From Flavivirga abyssicola (GTDB taxonomy: Bacteria; Bacteroidota; Bacteroidia; Flavobacteriales; Flavobacteriaceae): a stretch of DNA of 64,000 bases. Position numbers and translations under genes: made by a program. The stretch spans positions 1,165,001 to 1,229,000 of the forward strand of contig NZ_CP141266.1 of the NCBI RefSeq assembly GCF_030540775.2. Direction: 5' to 3'. The notes under the pieces were generated by a model. That model did not search any database and was not told the DNA's origin. It saw nothing but the letters and a program-made list of their open reading frames with translations. Numbering within the stretch: the stretch's first letter is position 1; every line of letters begins with the position of its first letter. Shown here piece by piece: positions 9,761 to 19,179 of the stretch.

Positions 9761-9812
9761 TGTCACTTCGAGTAATTTTTCGAAACTAAATGAAGAAAAA
9801 TTGTATCGAGAA
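9761..9812 (+). repeat. Left REP-like palindromic repeat flanking the GIY-YIG gene
   Basis: A 52-bp element: TGTCACTTCGAGTAAT, an internal hairpin with arms AATTTTTC/GAAAAATT, then TTGTATCGAGAA. The inverted partner is at 10127-10168. Outer sequences are conserved between the copies while the hairpin arms differ but still pair. Confidence 0.8.
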
Positions 9813-9829
9813 GCTTTATTTCTATAAAT

Positions 9830-10126
9830 ATGAAAATTTATTATGTTTATATTTTAAAATGTTCCGATAAAAGCTATTATACAGGTATAACATCTAATTT
9901 GACTAAACGTATTACAGAACATAAATTAGGAAAATATGCAGATAGTTACACTTATAAACGCCGACCAATACGTTTGGAGTTCTATGCTGAATTCACAAAT
10001 GTTGATTTAGCCATACAAACAGAAAAGCAAATTAAAAAGTGGTCTAGAGCAAAAAAAGAAGCATTAATTAAAAATGAATTTGAAAAGCTTCCTAACTTAG
10101 CTAAAAAGAAATTCAACACACCTTAG
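9830..10126 (+). CDS. GIY-YIG nuclease family protein (URI type)
   Basis: A 98-aa single-domain GIY-YIG nuclease. The two signature strands are YVYILKCSD and YYTGITSNL (YIL-x10-YTG form), followed by the catalytic-Arg helix KRITEHKLG and the family's RRPIRLEFYAEF ... A ... EKQIKKWSRAKKEALI. This small form is very common in flavobacteria, and its cellular role is not established. The gene sits alone between two inverted copies of a palindromic repeat (9761-9812, 10127-10168); the right copy starts on the base after the stop codon. That packing suggests the nuclease and the repeats may spread or act as a unit. Confidence 0.9.
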   Translation: MKIYYVYILKCSDKSYYTGITSNLTKRITEHKLGKYADSYTYKRRPIRLEFYAEFTNVDLAIQTEKQIKKWSRAKKEALIKNEFEKLPNLAKKKFNTP

Positions 10127-10168
10127 TTCTCGATACAATGCTCCTTCGTCGCATCACTCGAACTGACA
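10127..10168 (-). repeat. Right REP-like palindromic repeat flanking the GIY-YIG gene
   Basis: A 42-bp element. On the minus strand it reads TGTCAGTTCGAGTGAT, a hairpin with arms ATGC/GCAT, then TTGTATCGAGAA, so it is the inverted homologue of 9761-9812. Confidence 0.8.
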
Positions 10169-10193
10169 AAGTGAAATTTATTTATAACCTGTT

Positions 10194-10898
10194 ATGACAT
10201 TAAAAGACAAACTTGCTGCTCAGCGTATCTACATACTACTTGGTGCTTTATTTATAACATCATTGGTGGTATCAAACCTTATTTTTCAGAAGTTTTTTTA
10301 TTGGTATCCTGTTGATATTGAAATTTTTGGAAGCAAACTTTTCGAAATCTCTGTTGGTATTTTACCCTACCCGATTACTTTTTTAATCACGGATTTAATT
10401 AGTGAAATTTATGGTAAAAAGCGTGCTAATGATGTTGTTGTAACGGGTATTTTTGCGTCACTTTTTTCACTTTTAATAATACTGGTTGCGGATAGCGTTC
10501 CTGCCACAAGCTGGTCTTACGTTAAAGACGATATGTTTAATACGGTTTTTGGTAATTCCATCATTGCTGTATTTGCAAGCATGCTCACTTATTTATTCGC
10601 GCAGTTTGTAGACATCCAGATTTACCATTTTTGGAAACGACTTACCAAAGGGAAACATCTTTGGTTACGAAATAATTTCTCTACCTGGTTTTCTCAATTT
10701 GTGGATACGCTTACGATTGTAACTTTATTATGTTCATTCGGCATCATCGACTGGTCAAATTTTAAAGGTTTATTAATTAGTGGGTTTTTATTTAAAGTTT
10801 TTGTTGCTGCCTGTGATACACCTTTTCTATATTTGGGTGTTTATTTGTTTAAAAAGCGTTTTAAATTAAAAGTGAACGAAGAAATTGATTTGCTTTAA
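10194..10898 (+). CDS. Queuosine precursor transporter (YhhQ/VUT family)
   Basis: A 234-aa inner-membrane protein with about six hydrophobic segments. The family core ILPYPITFLITDLISEIYGKKRA (about 56-78) is unmistakable, followed by WLRNNFSTWFSQFVDT (about 154-169). YhhQ proteins import queuine precursors (preQ0/preQ1) for tRNA queuosine. A QueD-like gene lies at 33700, so this genome also has a synthesis-type enzyme. The gene stands alone just after the GIY-YIG repeat unit. Confidence 0.88.
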   Translation: MTLKDKLAAQRIYILLGALFITSLVVSNLIFQKFFYWYPVDIEIFGSKLFEISVGILPYPITFLITDLISEIYGKKRANDVVVTGIFASLFSLLIILVADSVPATSWSYVKDDMFNTVFGNSIIAVFASMLTYLFAQFVDIQIYHFWKRLTKGKHLWLRNNFSTWFSQFVDTLTIVTLLCSFGIIDWSNFKGLLISGFLFKVFVAACDTPFLYLGVYLFKKRFKLKVNEEIDLL

Positions 10899-11022
10899 AA
10901 TTTTATAATAAATTAATATTAAATAAAAACAAGTTTCATCTTTCTAATACCATTTTTACGTATATTCATAACATATTCTATATCAACACCCCGCAAGCCT
11001 ATTAATCAAAAAAACCTACACA

Positions 11023-13713
11023 ATGAAAAAAGCTTTAAAAATATTAAGTATTACTTTACTCATTATACTAGCACTCTTAGTTGCTATTCCTTTTGCTTTT
11101 AAAGGGCGAATTAAAGACATGGTAAAGCAATCAATAAATGACAACTTAAATGCACAAGTAGAATTTAGCGATGTGAGTTTAAGTTTTTTAACAAGCTTCC
11201 CCCAAGCGCATGTTTCTGTAAGCGATTTGGTCATTACTAATTTTGAGCCATTTAAGGGAGAGACATTTGTAACTTCCAAAAACATTGCGCTTACGATGCC
11301 TATTAAAGAATTATTTAAAATGTCTGGTGGAGATCCCATTATCGTAAATTCTATTACTGTGGACGAAACTTTGCTTACTCTTAAAACAGATAAATTCGGC
11401 AACACTAATTTTGACATTGCTAAAAAAGACGAAGAAAAAGCGTCGACCAAAACAGAAACGGAGAGAAGAAGTTTTTCGTTTGATATTGAAAATTACAGTA
11501 TCAACAACAGTGCTTTGGCGTATATTGATGAGGCTTCCAAGATGACTATTTATGTATCTGAACTTAACCATGAAGGCACAGGCATCTTTTCCGCAGAAAC
11601 ATCAGAATTAGATACAAAAAGTGAAGCAAATATTAGTTTTAGTATAGATAGTAGCACCTATTTAAATAATAACCCTGTAAAACTGGATGCCATAATAGGA
11701 TTAGATTTAGCTAATAGTAAATACACTTTTAAAGATAATAAGGCACTTATAAATAAATTGCCTTTGGAGTTTCATGGTTATGTTCAGCAATTAGAAAATG
11801 GTCAAGACATGGACATTACTTTTGAAAACTCTGAAACTTCTTTTAAAAATTTCTTAGCAGTCATTCCAGAAGAATTTTCAAAAAACATTGAAGGCGTTCA
11901 AACTACCGGTGACTTCAAAGTTAAAGGTATTGTAAAAGGGTTAAGCTCAGAAACAACAATTCCTAAGCTAGATATTAGCCTGACCTCTAACAATGCATCG
12001 TTTAAATACCCTGATTTACCAAAACGTGTTAAAAACATTACTATAAATACAGTTATAAAAAATACTACGGGACATGCTGACGATACTTATGTTGATATTA
12101 AAGCACTTAATTTTAGTATTGACGAAGACATGTTTAAATCGTCTGCCTCTTTAAAAAATATTACTAAAAACATGTTAGTAAATGCTAATATTGATGGTAT
12201 TTTAAACTTAGCAAATATTACAAAAGTGTATCCTGTTGAATTAGAAAACACCTTAACAGGTACTCTAAAAGGGAATATTAATACTGCTTTCGACATGAAC
12301 GCCATTGAGACAAATGCTTATGAGCGTATAAAAAATAATGGTTCTGCGAGTATTAGTGATTTTGTGTTTTCTTCGGAAGACATTGTAAATCCGATTCATA
12401 TTTCTGAAGCTAATATGTCTTTTAACTCAGGAACGGTTTCCCTTAGCAGTTTTAAAGCCAGAACAGGGAATAGCGATTTGAATGCCACAGGAACCATTAA
12501 AAATCTATTAGGGTTTCTATTAAGCGACAATACGCTTCAAGGGTATTTTAATGTGAATTCCACCTTTTTTAAGGTAAGTGATTTCATGTCTGAAGATGAA
12601 ACCGCCTCAACAAATAATAAAACTACAAGTGATGCTGAGTCCTTGAAAATTCCAAAATTTTTAGATTGTACTATTAATGCCAATGCAAAAACAGTTCTTT
12701 ACGACAATTTAAATTTAAAAGATTTAAAAGGAACACTTATAATTAAAGATCAGCGAGCAACACTTAAAGATATGACCTCTAATTTATTTGATGGTGCTTT
12801 GGCTATTTCTGGTAATGTTTCCACAAAAAGCGAAACACCTACTTTTAATCTAAATTTAGGTATAAATGGTTTTGATATAGGTCAGTCGTTTAAAGAGCTA
12901 GAACTATTAAGAAGCCTAGCTCCTATTGCCAAAATACTTCAAGGAAAACTAAATACCAATATTAATTTAGCAGGCCATTTAGATAGTGAATTCTCTCCTG
13001 AATTAAGTAGTGTTTCTGGAGATGCTCTAGCTGAATTATTAACTTCAAAAGTCAATGAGAATAAAAGTGAATTATTTAATAAACTAGAAGGGTCTCTGAA
13101 CTTTATTGATTTTGATAAATTAGACTTGAAAGACCTTAAAACGAAGTTAGAATTCGCTAATGGAAAAGTTAGTGTTGAACCTTTCCAACTAAAATACGAT
13201 GATATTACTATTGATGTTTCTGGGTCTCATGGTTTTGATAAAAAATTAGAATACAATGCGATTTTTAATGTACCTGCTAAATATTTAGGGAGCGATGTTA
13301 ATCAATTAATTGGAAAAATTGATAATAAAGAAGCAAAAAACATAACAATTCCTGTTACAGCTAACATTGGAGGCACATATACAAGTCCTTCTGTAACAAC
13401 CGACTTAACAAGTGGTGTTAAAAACCTAACAAATCAACTTATTGAAATTGAGAAACAAAAATTACTCAATAAAGGTAAAGACAAAGTATCAGATTTAATC
13501 AGCGGTGTTATTGGTGGCAATAAGACCAAAACAGACTCTATAAAGAAAGAACAAAATAACTCGGTTAAAGATGTCTTAAGCGATATTATTAAAAATAAAA
13601 AGAATCAAACAGAAAAAGATTCTACCACAACCAACACCACAGAAGATGCTGTAAAAAATGTTCTTGGCGGTCTTTTAGGAGGCAAAAAGAAAAAGGTTGA
13701 TACAAAAAAATAA
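11023..13713 (+). CDS. AsmA family protein
   Basis: An 896-aa envelope protein of the AsmA type. One N-terminal membrane anchor (about 5-27, ILSITLLIILALLVAIPFAF) is followed by the AsmA N-terminal motif (NAQVEFSDVSLSFLTSFPQAHVSVSDL) and a long beta-rich body. The AsmA C-terminal region is near 640-760 (LAPIAKILQGKLNTNINLAGHL). A low-complexity Lys/Thr/Asp-rich tail (about 820-896) is odd but in frame. AsmA-like proteins are implicated in outer-membrane biogenesis and bridge-like lipid transport. Monocistronic. Confidence 0.88.
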   Translation: MKKALKILSITLLIILALLVAIPFAFKGRIKDMVKQSINDNLNAQVEFSDVSLSFLTSFPQAHVSVSDLVITNFEPFKGETFVTSKNIALTMPIKELFKMSGGDPIIVNSITVDETLLTLKTDKFGNTNFDIAKKDEEKASTKTETERRSFSFDIENYSINNSALAYIDEASKMTIYVSELNHEGTGIFSAETSELDTKSEANISFSIDSSTYLNNNPVKLDAIIGLDLANSKYTFKDNKALINKLPLEFHGYVQQLENGQDMDITFENSETSFKNFLAVIPEEFSKNIEGVQTTGDFKVKGIVKGLSSETTIPKLDISLTSNNASFKYPDLPKRVKNITINTVIKNTTGHADDTYVDIKALNFSIDEDMFKSSASLKNITKNMLVNANIDGILNLANITKVYPVELENTLTGTLKGNINTAFDMNAIETNAYERIKNNGSASISDFVFSSEDIVNPIHISEANMSFNSGTVSLSSFKARTGNSDLNATGTIKNLLGFLLSDNTLQGYFNVNSTFFKVSDFMSEDETASTNNKTTSDAESLKIPKFLDCTINANAKTVLYDNLNLKDLKGTLIIKDQRATLKDMTSNLFDGALAISGNVSTKSETPTFNLNLGINGFDIGQSFKELELLRSLAPIAKILQGKLNTNINLAGHLDSEFSPELSSVSGDALAELLTSKVNENKSELFNKLEGSLNFIDFDKLDLKDLKTKLEFANGKVSVEPFQLKYDDITIDVSGSHGFDKKLEYNAIFNVPAKYLGSDVNQLIGKIDNKEAKNITIPVTANIGGTYTSPSVTTDLTSGVKNLTNQLIEIEKQKLLNKGKDKVSDLISGVIGGNKTKTDSIKKEQNNSVKDVLSDIIKNKKNQTEKDSTTTNTTEDAVKNVLGGLLGGKKKKVDTKK

Positions 13714-13718
13714 AATCG

Positions 13719-13726
13719 TACTTTTG
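13719..13726 (+). promoter_or_regulatory. Candidate -7 promoter element (TAnnTTTG) for rpsU
   Basis: TACTTTTG is an exact match to TAnnTTTG. It implies a 5' leader of about 175 nt before rpsU (start 13907); the leader contains a short hairpin, TACTTTAAAAAGTA. Confidence 0.5.
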
Positions 13727-13906
13727 CACATTATTTAAATAATTCCTTTTTTATTAGGATGTTAATTTAAAAAAGTTATTATTGTAACTAGCCAGCTCTA
13801 TGAATTTAACAAAAACGAATAGCATGGTTAAGACATACTTTAAAAAGTAAAGTATTAAAAACGTATTTACGGATAGTCCTAAAACGAATAAATTTAAAAA
13901 TCACAC

Positions 13907-14101
13907 ATGCTAAAGATTATTATTAAAGAAGGTGAAAATATTGAGCGTGCCTTAAAACGCTACAAAAGAAAACACAGAAATATTAAGGTTATGCAAAATT
14001 TGAGAGATGGTCAGTTTTTCACAAAGCCATCTGTTAAAAGACGTCGCGAAATCCAAAAAGCTGCGTATATTCAGAATTTAAGAGACCAAGAAGATATTTA
14101 G
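13907..14101 (+). CDS. rpsU: 30S ribosomal protein S21
   Basis: A 64-aa basic protein of the small ribosomal subunit. The typical bS21 pattern is present: IIIKEGENIERALKRYKRK at the N-terminus, then LRDGQFFTKPSVKRRREIQKA. Length is normal for Bacteroidota. In this phylum bS21 helps occlude the anti-Shine-Dalgarno sequence, in keeping with the scarcity of SD sites in this window. A strong terminator follows 14 bp after the stop. The long leader implied by the promoter at 13719 could allow post-transcriptional control. Confidence 0.97.
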   Translation: MLKIIIKEGENIERALKRYKRKHRNIKVMQNLRDGQFFTKPSVKRRREIQKAAYIQNLRDQEDI

Positions 14102-14114
14102 AATTCCCTATTAT

Positions 14115-14152
14115 AAAAAAGCCGCATTGTTTTACAACAATGCGGCTTTTTT
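14115..14152 (+). terminator. Rho-independent terminator of rpsU
   Basis: An 11-bp GC-rich stem (GCCGCATTGTT / AACAATGCGGC) flanked by A6 and T6. Confidence 0.93.
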
Positions 14153-14205
14153 ATTGCTATAATTTCAAGATGATATTTTCATTAATCTGAATTGATATTG
14201 TATAA

Positions 14206-14264
14206 TACCATTTCTTGTTTGAAAAAGGGTATTTTATTATGGTTATTTCAAATGAGAATTGGTA
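14206..14264. repeat. Imperfect palindromic repeat upstream of the LysE gene
   Basis: Arms of 19 bp, TACCATTTCTTGTTTGAAA (14206-14224) and TTTCAAATGAGAATTGGTA (14246-14264), pair at about 15 of 19 positions around a 21-bp loop. It looks like a small dispersed flavobacterial palindrome; no gene is seen in 14153-14336. Confidence 0.6.
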
Positions 14265-14336
14265 CAACACCTTCAAAAAACCTATTACTTATTAAAACTT
14301 ATGTAAGCTTTCAAGTCTAATCGCTACAAAAGCTTT

Positions 14337-14960
14337 ATGGTTTTAGTTTATTTATTAATTGGCATTTTGGCTGCTATTCTCGGAGCACTCCCTTTGGGGG
14401 CTTCTAACATTGCTGTTATTAATACAACCTTAAAGCAAAATGCAAAAAAAGCTTTTAAAATTGCGATAGCTGCTGGAATTGCTGAAGTTATGTTATCCTA
14501 TTACGCTTTACATTGTAGTGTAGCGGTAAAAGATTTTTTTATTAATAATTTATGGGTCCAAATAATCGTGGCTTTAATTTTATTTGTTGCGGGTATATAT
14601 CTATTCTTTAAAAAACAGTCTGAAAGTAAAACAAAAAAAAGAAAGCTAACGGAATCTAAATATGCAACTGGGTTTTTTCTTGGTATATTAAATCCACCTG
14701 TTTTAATTTATTGGGTCATTGCATTTGGCATTATAAACAATAATGATATCATGTTATCATTACAATCATCGTTTTCTGTATTATTTTTATTCTTTTGTGG
14801 CGTCTACTTAGGCAAGTTACTCACCTTATATTCTTATAGTAGGTTTAGCTTATTGATTAAAAATAAGGTTCGAGATATCTCACTTATCGTCAATAAAGTC
14901 ACTGGTGTTTTATTGATTGTTATTGCTTTTGTACAAGTAGTGAAGTTATATGTAGTCTGA
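14337..14960 (+). CDS. LysE/RhtB-family exporter
   Basis: A 207-aa membrane protein with six hydrophobic segments. The LysE-type start GILAAILGALPLGASNIAVINTTLKQ (about 9-34) and the central GFFLGILNPPVLIYWVIAFG (Asn-Pro motif, about 111-130) identify the family, which exports amino acids or similar small molecules. The substrate is unknown. It is convergent with the DUF2797 gene, 6 bp apart. Confidence 0.85.
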   Translation: MVLVYLLIGILAAILGALPLGASNIAVINTTLKQNAKKAFKIAIAAGIAEVMLSYYALHCSVAVKDFFINNLWVQIIVALILFVAGIYLFFKKQSESKTKKRKLTESKYATGFFLGILNPPVLIYWVIAFGIINNNDIMLSLQSSFSVLFLFFCGVYLGKLLTLYSYSRFSLLIKNKVRDISLIVNKVTGVLLIVIAFVQVVKLYVV

Positions 14961-14966
14961 CCCAAT

Positions 14967-15761
14967 TTAATTAATAGAAATACTAACAACCAATCCCTCA
15001 TTAGCACGAATATTAAAAACGGTGTCGTCTTCAAAAATAAGGTACTGTCCTTTTACACCAACTAATTTACCTGAATACTCTTGTTGTTTAACTATATTTA
15101 AACTTTTAGGTTTTTCAGGGTATTTATTCACAGGAAATTCCAAATTCGTCTCCGTGTTCGTTTCAATAAAATATGCTTTTGCCTCCTCAGGAATATACTG
15201 CTTTAAGCGTTCACGCCATTCCATTAAATTCTCATCTTCAATATCATTTTTAAGCATCTTTCTCCAATTCGTTTTATCAGCTACATAATCTTTTAATGCA
15301 ACTTCAGTAATACCTGCTAAATAACGATTAGGCACTTCTACAATTTCAATAGCTTCATGAGCACCTTGATCTATCCAACGTGTCGGCACTTGACTTTTTC
15401 TTGTAACTCCTACTTTTACATTACTAGAGTTTGCTAAATACACAATATGCGGTTGCAATTGAGCTCGTTTTTCAAACTCTAAATCTCGGTCTTCTTTACC
15501 TAAATGTGCCGTACTCAACTCAGGACGCATTATCCAATCGGCTGCTTGTGGCACTTCATAAAAACACTGTTTATCAAATCCTTGTCTGTAAATAGGTTTA
15601 TCTAAACCACAATTTAAACACTGATATTTTACAAATTGAATCGTTATGCTTTTATTCAATAACTGGTTCATGTTTAAAAAATCATTTTCAAACACCAAAT
15701 AGTATTGAATTGGGTTAGCAAACTCCGTTTCCATTTTTGTTAAAACACCTTGGTAAGTCAT
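14967..15761 (-). CDS. DUF2797 domain protein with a Cys-rich zinc-site-like segment
   Basis: A 264-aa cytosolic protein of DUF2797. The segment YQCLNCGLDKPIYRQGFDKQC (about 47-67) has a CxxC pair and a later Cys like a zinc ribbon. It is followed by the conserved CFYEVP, TAHLGKEDRDLE and HIVYLANSSNVKVGVTRKSQVPTRWIDQGA. The last segment resembles GIY-YIG-type strands (VYLANS...KVGVTRK), so a nuclease-like fold is possible. Function is unknown. It is divergent from the GH3 gene. Confidence 0.85.
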   Translation of the reverse strand: MTYQGVLTKMETEFANPIQYYLVFENDFLNMNQLLNKSITIQFVKYQCLNCGLDKPIYRQGFDKQCFYEVPQAADWIMRPELSTAHLGKEDRDLEFEKRAQLQPHIVYLANSSNVKVGVTRKSQVPTRWIDQGAHEAIEIVEVPNRYLAGITEVALKDYVADKTNWRKMLKNDIEDENLMEWRERLKQYIPEEAKAYFIETNTETNLEFPVNKYPEKPKSLNIVKQQEYSGKLVGVKGQYLIFEDDTVFNIRANEGLVVSISIN

Positions 15762-15803
15762 AAAAAAAAGTATTATTTTTAAAATCTTAAAGATAAAATA
15801 ATT

Positions 15804-17327
15804 ATGCCAATACCTATAGTAAATTCGATTGCTTCTTGGTTCTTAAAAAAACGATTTCATCAAATAGAATTGTTTTTAAAATATCCTAATGAAGTGCAAA
15901 ACGAATTACTATTAAGTCTTATAGATATTGCTAAAGACACCGAAATTGGTAGGAAGTATGATTTTGCTTCTATAAAAAACTACAGAACATTTTCAGAACG
16001 TGTTCCCATTAAAAACTACGAAGGCTGGCAAGATGTTATTGAACGTTCCCGAAAAGGTGAATCCAATATTTTTTGGCCCAGTCCCATAAAGTGGTTTGCA
16101 AAATCTAGTGGCACTACCAGAGCAAAAAGCAAGTTTATTCCAGTAAGCACAGAATCGCTTGAAGACTGTCATTATGCTGCTGGAAAAGATTTATTATGCA
16201 TGTATCTTAATAATAATGAAGACTCACAATTATTTACTGGTAAGAGCTTACGCTTGGGAGGCAGTAAAGAATTGTACAAAGAAAACGGTACTGTGTTTGG
16301 TGATTTATCGGCTATTTTAATTGATAATATGCCTTTTTGGGCAGAATTTAGTAGCACTCCAAGTAACAGGGTCTCTTTAATGAGTGATTGGGAGCATAAA
16401 ATGCAAGCCATTGTAGATGAAACTATTGATGAAAATGTGACAAGTCTTGCTGGTGTTCCTTCGTGGATGCTTGTATTACTCAATAACGTTTTAGATACTA
16501 CAGGAAAACAAAGTCTTCGTGATATATGGCCAAATTTAGAGGTCTATTTTCATGGTGGTGTTAGCTTTACACCCTATAAAGATCAGTACAAAAAAATTAT
16601 CCCTGAAACCGATTTTAAATATTATGAGATTTATAATGCTTCGGAAGGTTTTTTCGCTATTCAAGATCAAAACAACTCCGACGAATTATTATTGATGCTT
16701 GATTATGGGATTTTCTATGAATTTATTCCTATGAATATTTATGCCACTTCTGAGGAAAGGGCGATTCCTTTAAGCCACGTTCAGCTTAATAAAAATTACG
16801 CTGTAATAATTACTACAAATGCTGGATTATGGCGTTATAAAATTGGTGATACCATTCGGTTTACATCACTAAACCCCTACAGAATAAAAGTGTCTGGCAG
16901 AACCAAACATCACATTAATGTTTTTGGAGAAGAGCTTATTATTGAAAATGCCGAAAGTGCATTAAAAAAGGTATGCAAACGTACTAAAGCCGAAATTGTA
17001 GATTTTACGGCAGCCCCGATATTTATGAAAGGTAAAGAAAAAGGAGCTCATGAATGGCTTATTGAATTTAAAACACCCCCAAAAGACATCCATTATTTTA
17101 ATGAGTTATTTGACAACGCTTTGAAGGCATTAAATTCTGACTACGAAGCGAAACGCTATAACAATTTAACACTTAACAAACCCAAAATTAATATAGCCAG
17201 GGAACACTTGTTTTATGATTGGTTAAAACAAAATAATAAACTGGGTGGGCAACATAAAATACCTCGACTTTCTAACACTCGGGATTATATAGATGAGCTT
17301 CTAAGTTTAAACGATCATATTTTGTAG
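15804..17327 (+). CDS. GH3-family acyl-adenylating enzyme
   Basis: A 507-aa member of the GH3 (auxin-responsive promoter) family in the ANL adenylating superfamily. ATP-binding motif 1 is visible as KSSGTTRAKSKFIPVS (about 95-110); motif 2 is around YEIYNASEGFFAIQD (about 274-288); motif 3 is YKIGDTIRFTS (about 346-356). Plant members conjugate amino acids to jasmonate or auxin; the bacterial substrate is unknown, though the family is widespread in Bacteroidota. It is divergent from DUF2797, and the OmpA/PD40 gene follows. Confidence 0.9.
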   Translation: MPIPIVNSIASWFLKKRFHQIELFLKYPNEVQNELLLSLIDIAKDTEIGRKYDFASIKNYRTFSERVPIKNYEGWQDVIERSRKGESNIFWPSPIKWFAKSSGTTRAKSKFIPVSTESLEDCHYAAGKDLLCMYLNNNEDSQLFTGKSLRLGGSKELYKENGTVFGDLSAILIDNMPFWAEFSSTPSNRVSLMSDWEHKMQAIVDETIDENVTSLAGVPSWMLVLLNNVLDTTGKQSLRDIWPNLEVYFHGGVSFTPYKDQYKKIIPETDFKYYEIYNASEGFFAIQDQNNSDELLLMLDYGIFYEFIPMNIYATSEERAIPLSHVQLNKNYAVIITTNAGLWRYKIGDTIRFTSLNPYRIKVSGRTKHHINVFGEELIIENAESALKKVCKRTKAEIVDFTAAPIFMKGKEKGAHEWLIEFKTPPKDIHYFNELFDNALKALNSDYEAKRYNNLTLNKPKINIAREHLFYDWLKQNNKLGGQHKIPRLSNTRDYIDELLSLNDHIL

Positions 17328-17445
17328 GTTTTTTACTAATACAGAAGCACTTAAACGATTAATATTGTTTATCATCTTTAAAAATTATATTTTTAAAGTG
17401 TTTAAAACAAGTTTAATAGCATCTCAAACCTACAAAGCCCCTCAG

Positions 17446-18993
17446 ATGAAAACTTATTTTTTAATTATTTTAAGCCTACAATCTATTTTTTTATTTACCC
17501 AATCCAGTATAGGAACCAATGGTTTTCAGTTTGAAATTTCCGATACGGGTATTAACACTAAATTCTCAGAAATTGGATCTGGTTTTTTTAAAGAAAAACT
17601 TATCATGGTATCTTCTAAAAAAATTGGTGCATTAGCAAAAATAGACCCCAATACAAATGAAGCCTACAAAGAATTATATTGTTTAGACACTTTGGGCAAT
17701 GGAATTCTAGCCAACCCATTGTTATTCTCAAGAATCTTAAATACAAACGATAGTGAAGGTCAAATTTCTTTCTCGCCAAACCAAAAAACGGTCTACTATT
17801 CCAGAAGTAGCAAAACAAACTCTTTAGAGTTTAAACTTTATAAAGCCATTTTAGAAGAAGGATCGCACGGCAACTGGGTTAACGAAAAACTACTAAGTAT
17901 TAACAGAGAAAATGTATCAATAGAAAATCCTTTTGTAAACGCTAAATGCGATAAGTTATATTTCTCTGCCAACATGCCTAATGCTATTGGTGGTTATGAC
18001 ATCTATGTTTCTGATATTAATCCTGATGGCACTTTAAGCACTCCTAAAAATTTAGGTGAAAAAATAAATACCCATTCCGACGACAAGTACCCATATGTTT
18101 TTATGGATACATATTTATTCTTTTCCTCAAAAGGTCATGAAGGTATGGGAGGGTTTGATTTTTTTGTTAGTGAAATTTCAAAAGATGGTTACAAGACTCC
18201 TATAAATATGGGTAATACCATTAACTCAAAGTATGACGAGGTTGCTTATTTTAATGTAAACAACAGTGCAGGATATTTTTCATCAAACAGGCCAAATGGA
18301 AAAGGTGGTTTCGATATTTATTATTTTACTACTAATCATATCAAGCAAACCGTTGAAGGTAAAATTTTGGATTTTAACACTAAAGAGGTATTACCAAATA
18401 CTACTGTTATTCTAAAAGATAGAAATCAAAAAGAGATAGATCAATTAATAACAGGTAAAGATGGTACTTATAGATTTAATGTTGCTCCATTAGAGTCTTA
18501 CACAATTACAACTAAAAAAAATAACTTTAAAGATGGTTCATTTGATTTTGCATCCTATAGAAGTGAAAATACAACTTATAATAAGAATTTAGAAATAGCT
18601 GCCACAGTCCCGGTTATAGCTGAAGTAAATAATGAACTAAGAATTATATCTGAAAATATATATTTTGACTTTGCGAAACATGATATAAAAAAAGAGTCAT
18701 ATATTATCTTAAATAAAATAATAAAAGTACTTAACGATCATCCTAAAATAAAAATAGCAATTAACTCCCATACCGATAATAAAGGTTCTGATGCTTTTAA
18801 TTTAAACTTATCTGAGAAACGAGCCAAATCAACTTTAAATTATTTAATTAAAAATGGTATTTCAAAAAATAGACTATCATCAAAAGGCTGCGGAGAAAGA
18901 AAACCATTAATTGATTGCAAAAACTCTTGTTCAAAAAAAGATTTACAAACTAACAGGCGTGTTGAATTTGTTATTTTAAATACTACTCCATAA
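17446..18993 (+). CDS. OmpA-family protein with PD40 repeats and a CarboxypepD_reg domain
   Basis: An outer-membrane, peptidoglycan-binding protein. I take the start at 17446 rather than the longer frame from 17365, because it puts a signal peptide first (MKTYFLIILSLQSIFLFTQS). The middle has WD40/PD40-like propeller repeats (GGYDIYVSDI, GGFDFFVSEI, GGFDIYYFTT, about 175-310), then a carboxypeptidase-regulatory-like domain (EGKILDFNTKEVLPNTTV), then a C-terminal OmpA domain (IYFDFAKHDI ... INSHTDNKGSDAFN ... KRAKSTLNYLI ... NRRVEF). The order recalls T9SS-associated PorE without its TPR part. No PorP/SprF partner is adjacent. Confidence 0.9.
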   Translation: MKTYFLIILSLQSIFLFTQSSIGTNGFQFEISDTGINTKFSEIGSGFFKEKLIMVSSKKIGALAKIDPNTNEAYKELYCLDTLGNGILANPLLFSRILNTNDSEGQISFSPNQKTVYYSRSSKTNSLEFKLYKAILEEGSHGNWVNEKLLSINRENVSIENPFVNAKCDKLYFSANMPNAIGGYDIYVSDINPDGTLSTPKNLGEKINTHSDDKYPYVFMDTYLFFSSKGHEGMGGFDFFVSEISKDGYKTPINMGNTINSKYDEVAYFNVNNSAGYFSSNRPNGKGGFDIYYFTTNHIKQTVEGKILDFNTKEVLPNTTVILKDRNQKEIDQLITGKDGTYRFNVAPLESYTITTKKNNFKDGSFDFASYRSENTTYNKNLEIAATVPVIAEVNNELRIISENIYFDFAKHDIKKESYIILNKIIKVLNDHPKIKIAINSHTDNKGSDAFNLNLSEKRAKSTLNYLIKNGISKNRLSSKGCGERKPLIDCKNSCSKKDLQTNRRVEFVILNTTP

Positions 18994-19124
18994 ATACCTT
19001 AATACAGTCTGTATTGAAAAAACCGTGTTAGGGTAAATAAAGAATTTCTTGAAACGAACTATCCTCGAGGCAGAGCCATAGAGGTATTTCACTCGTTTCA
19101 TACCCAATCAAGTTGAGCTCAGGC

Positions 19125-19142
19125 TTTGACCTTTAGGTCAAA
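19125..19142. repeat. Perfect hairpin in the OmpA-IS intergenic region
   Basis: TTTGACC-TTTA-GGTCAAA, a 7-bp perfect stem, lies in a 186-bp gap (18994-19179) with no gene. The surrounding sequence (CTCGAGGCAGAGCC ...) looks like a mosaic of dispersed repeats. Confidence 0.5.
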
Positions 19143-19179
19143 AAACCGAAATTCTGTTATTTAGATTCCCGTTGCCACG

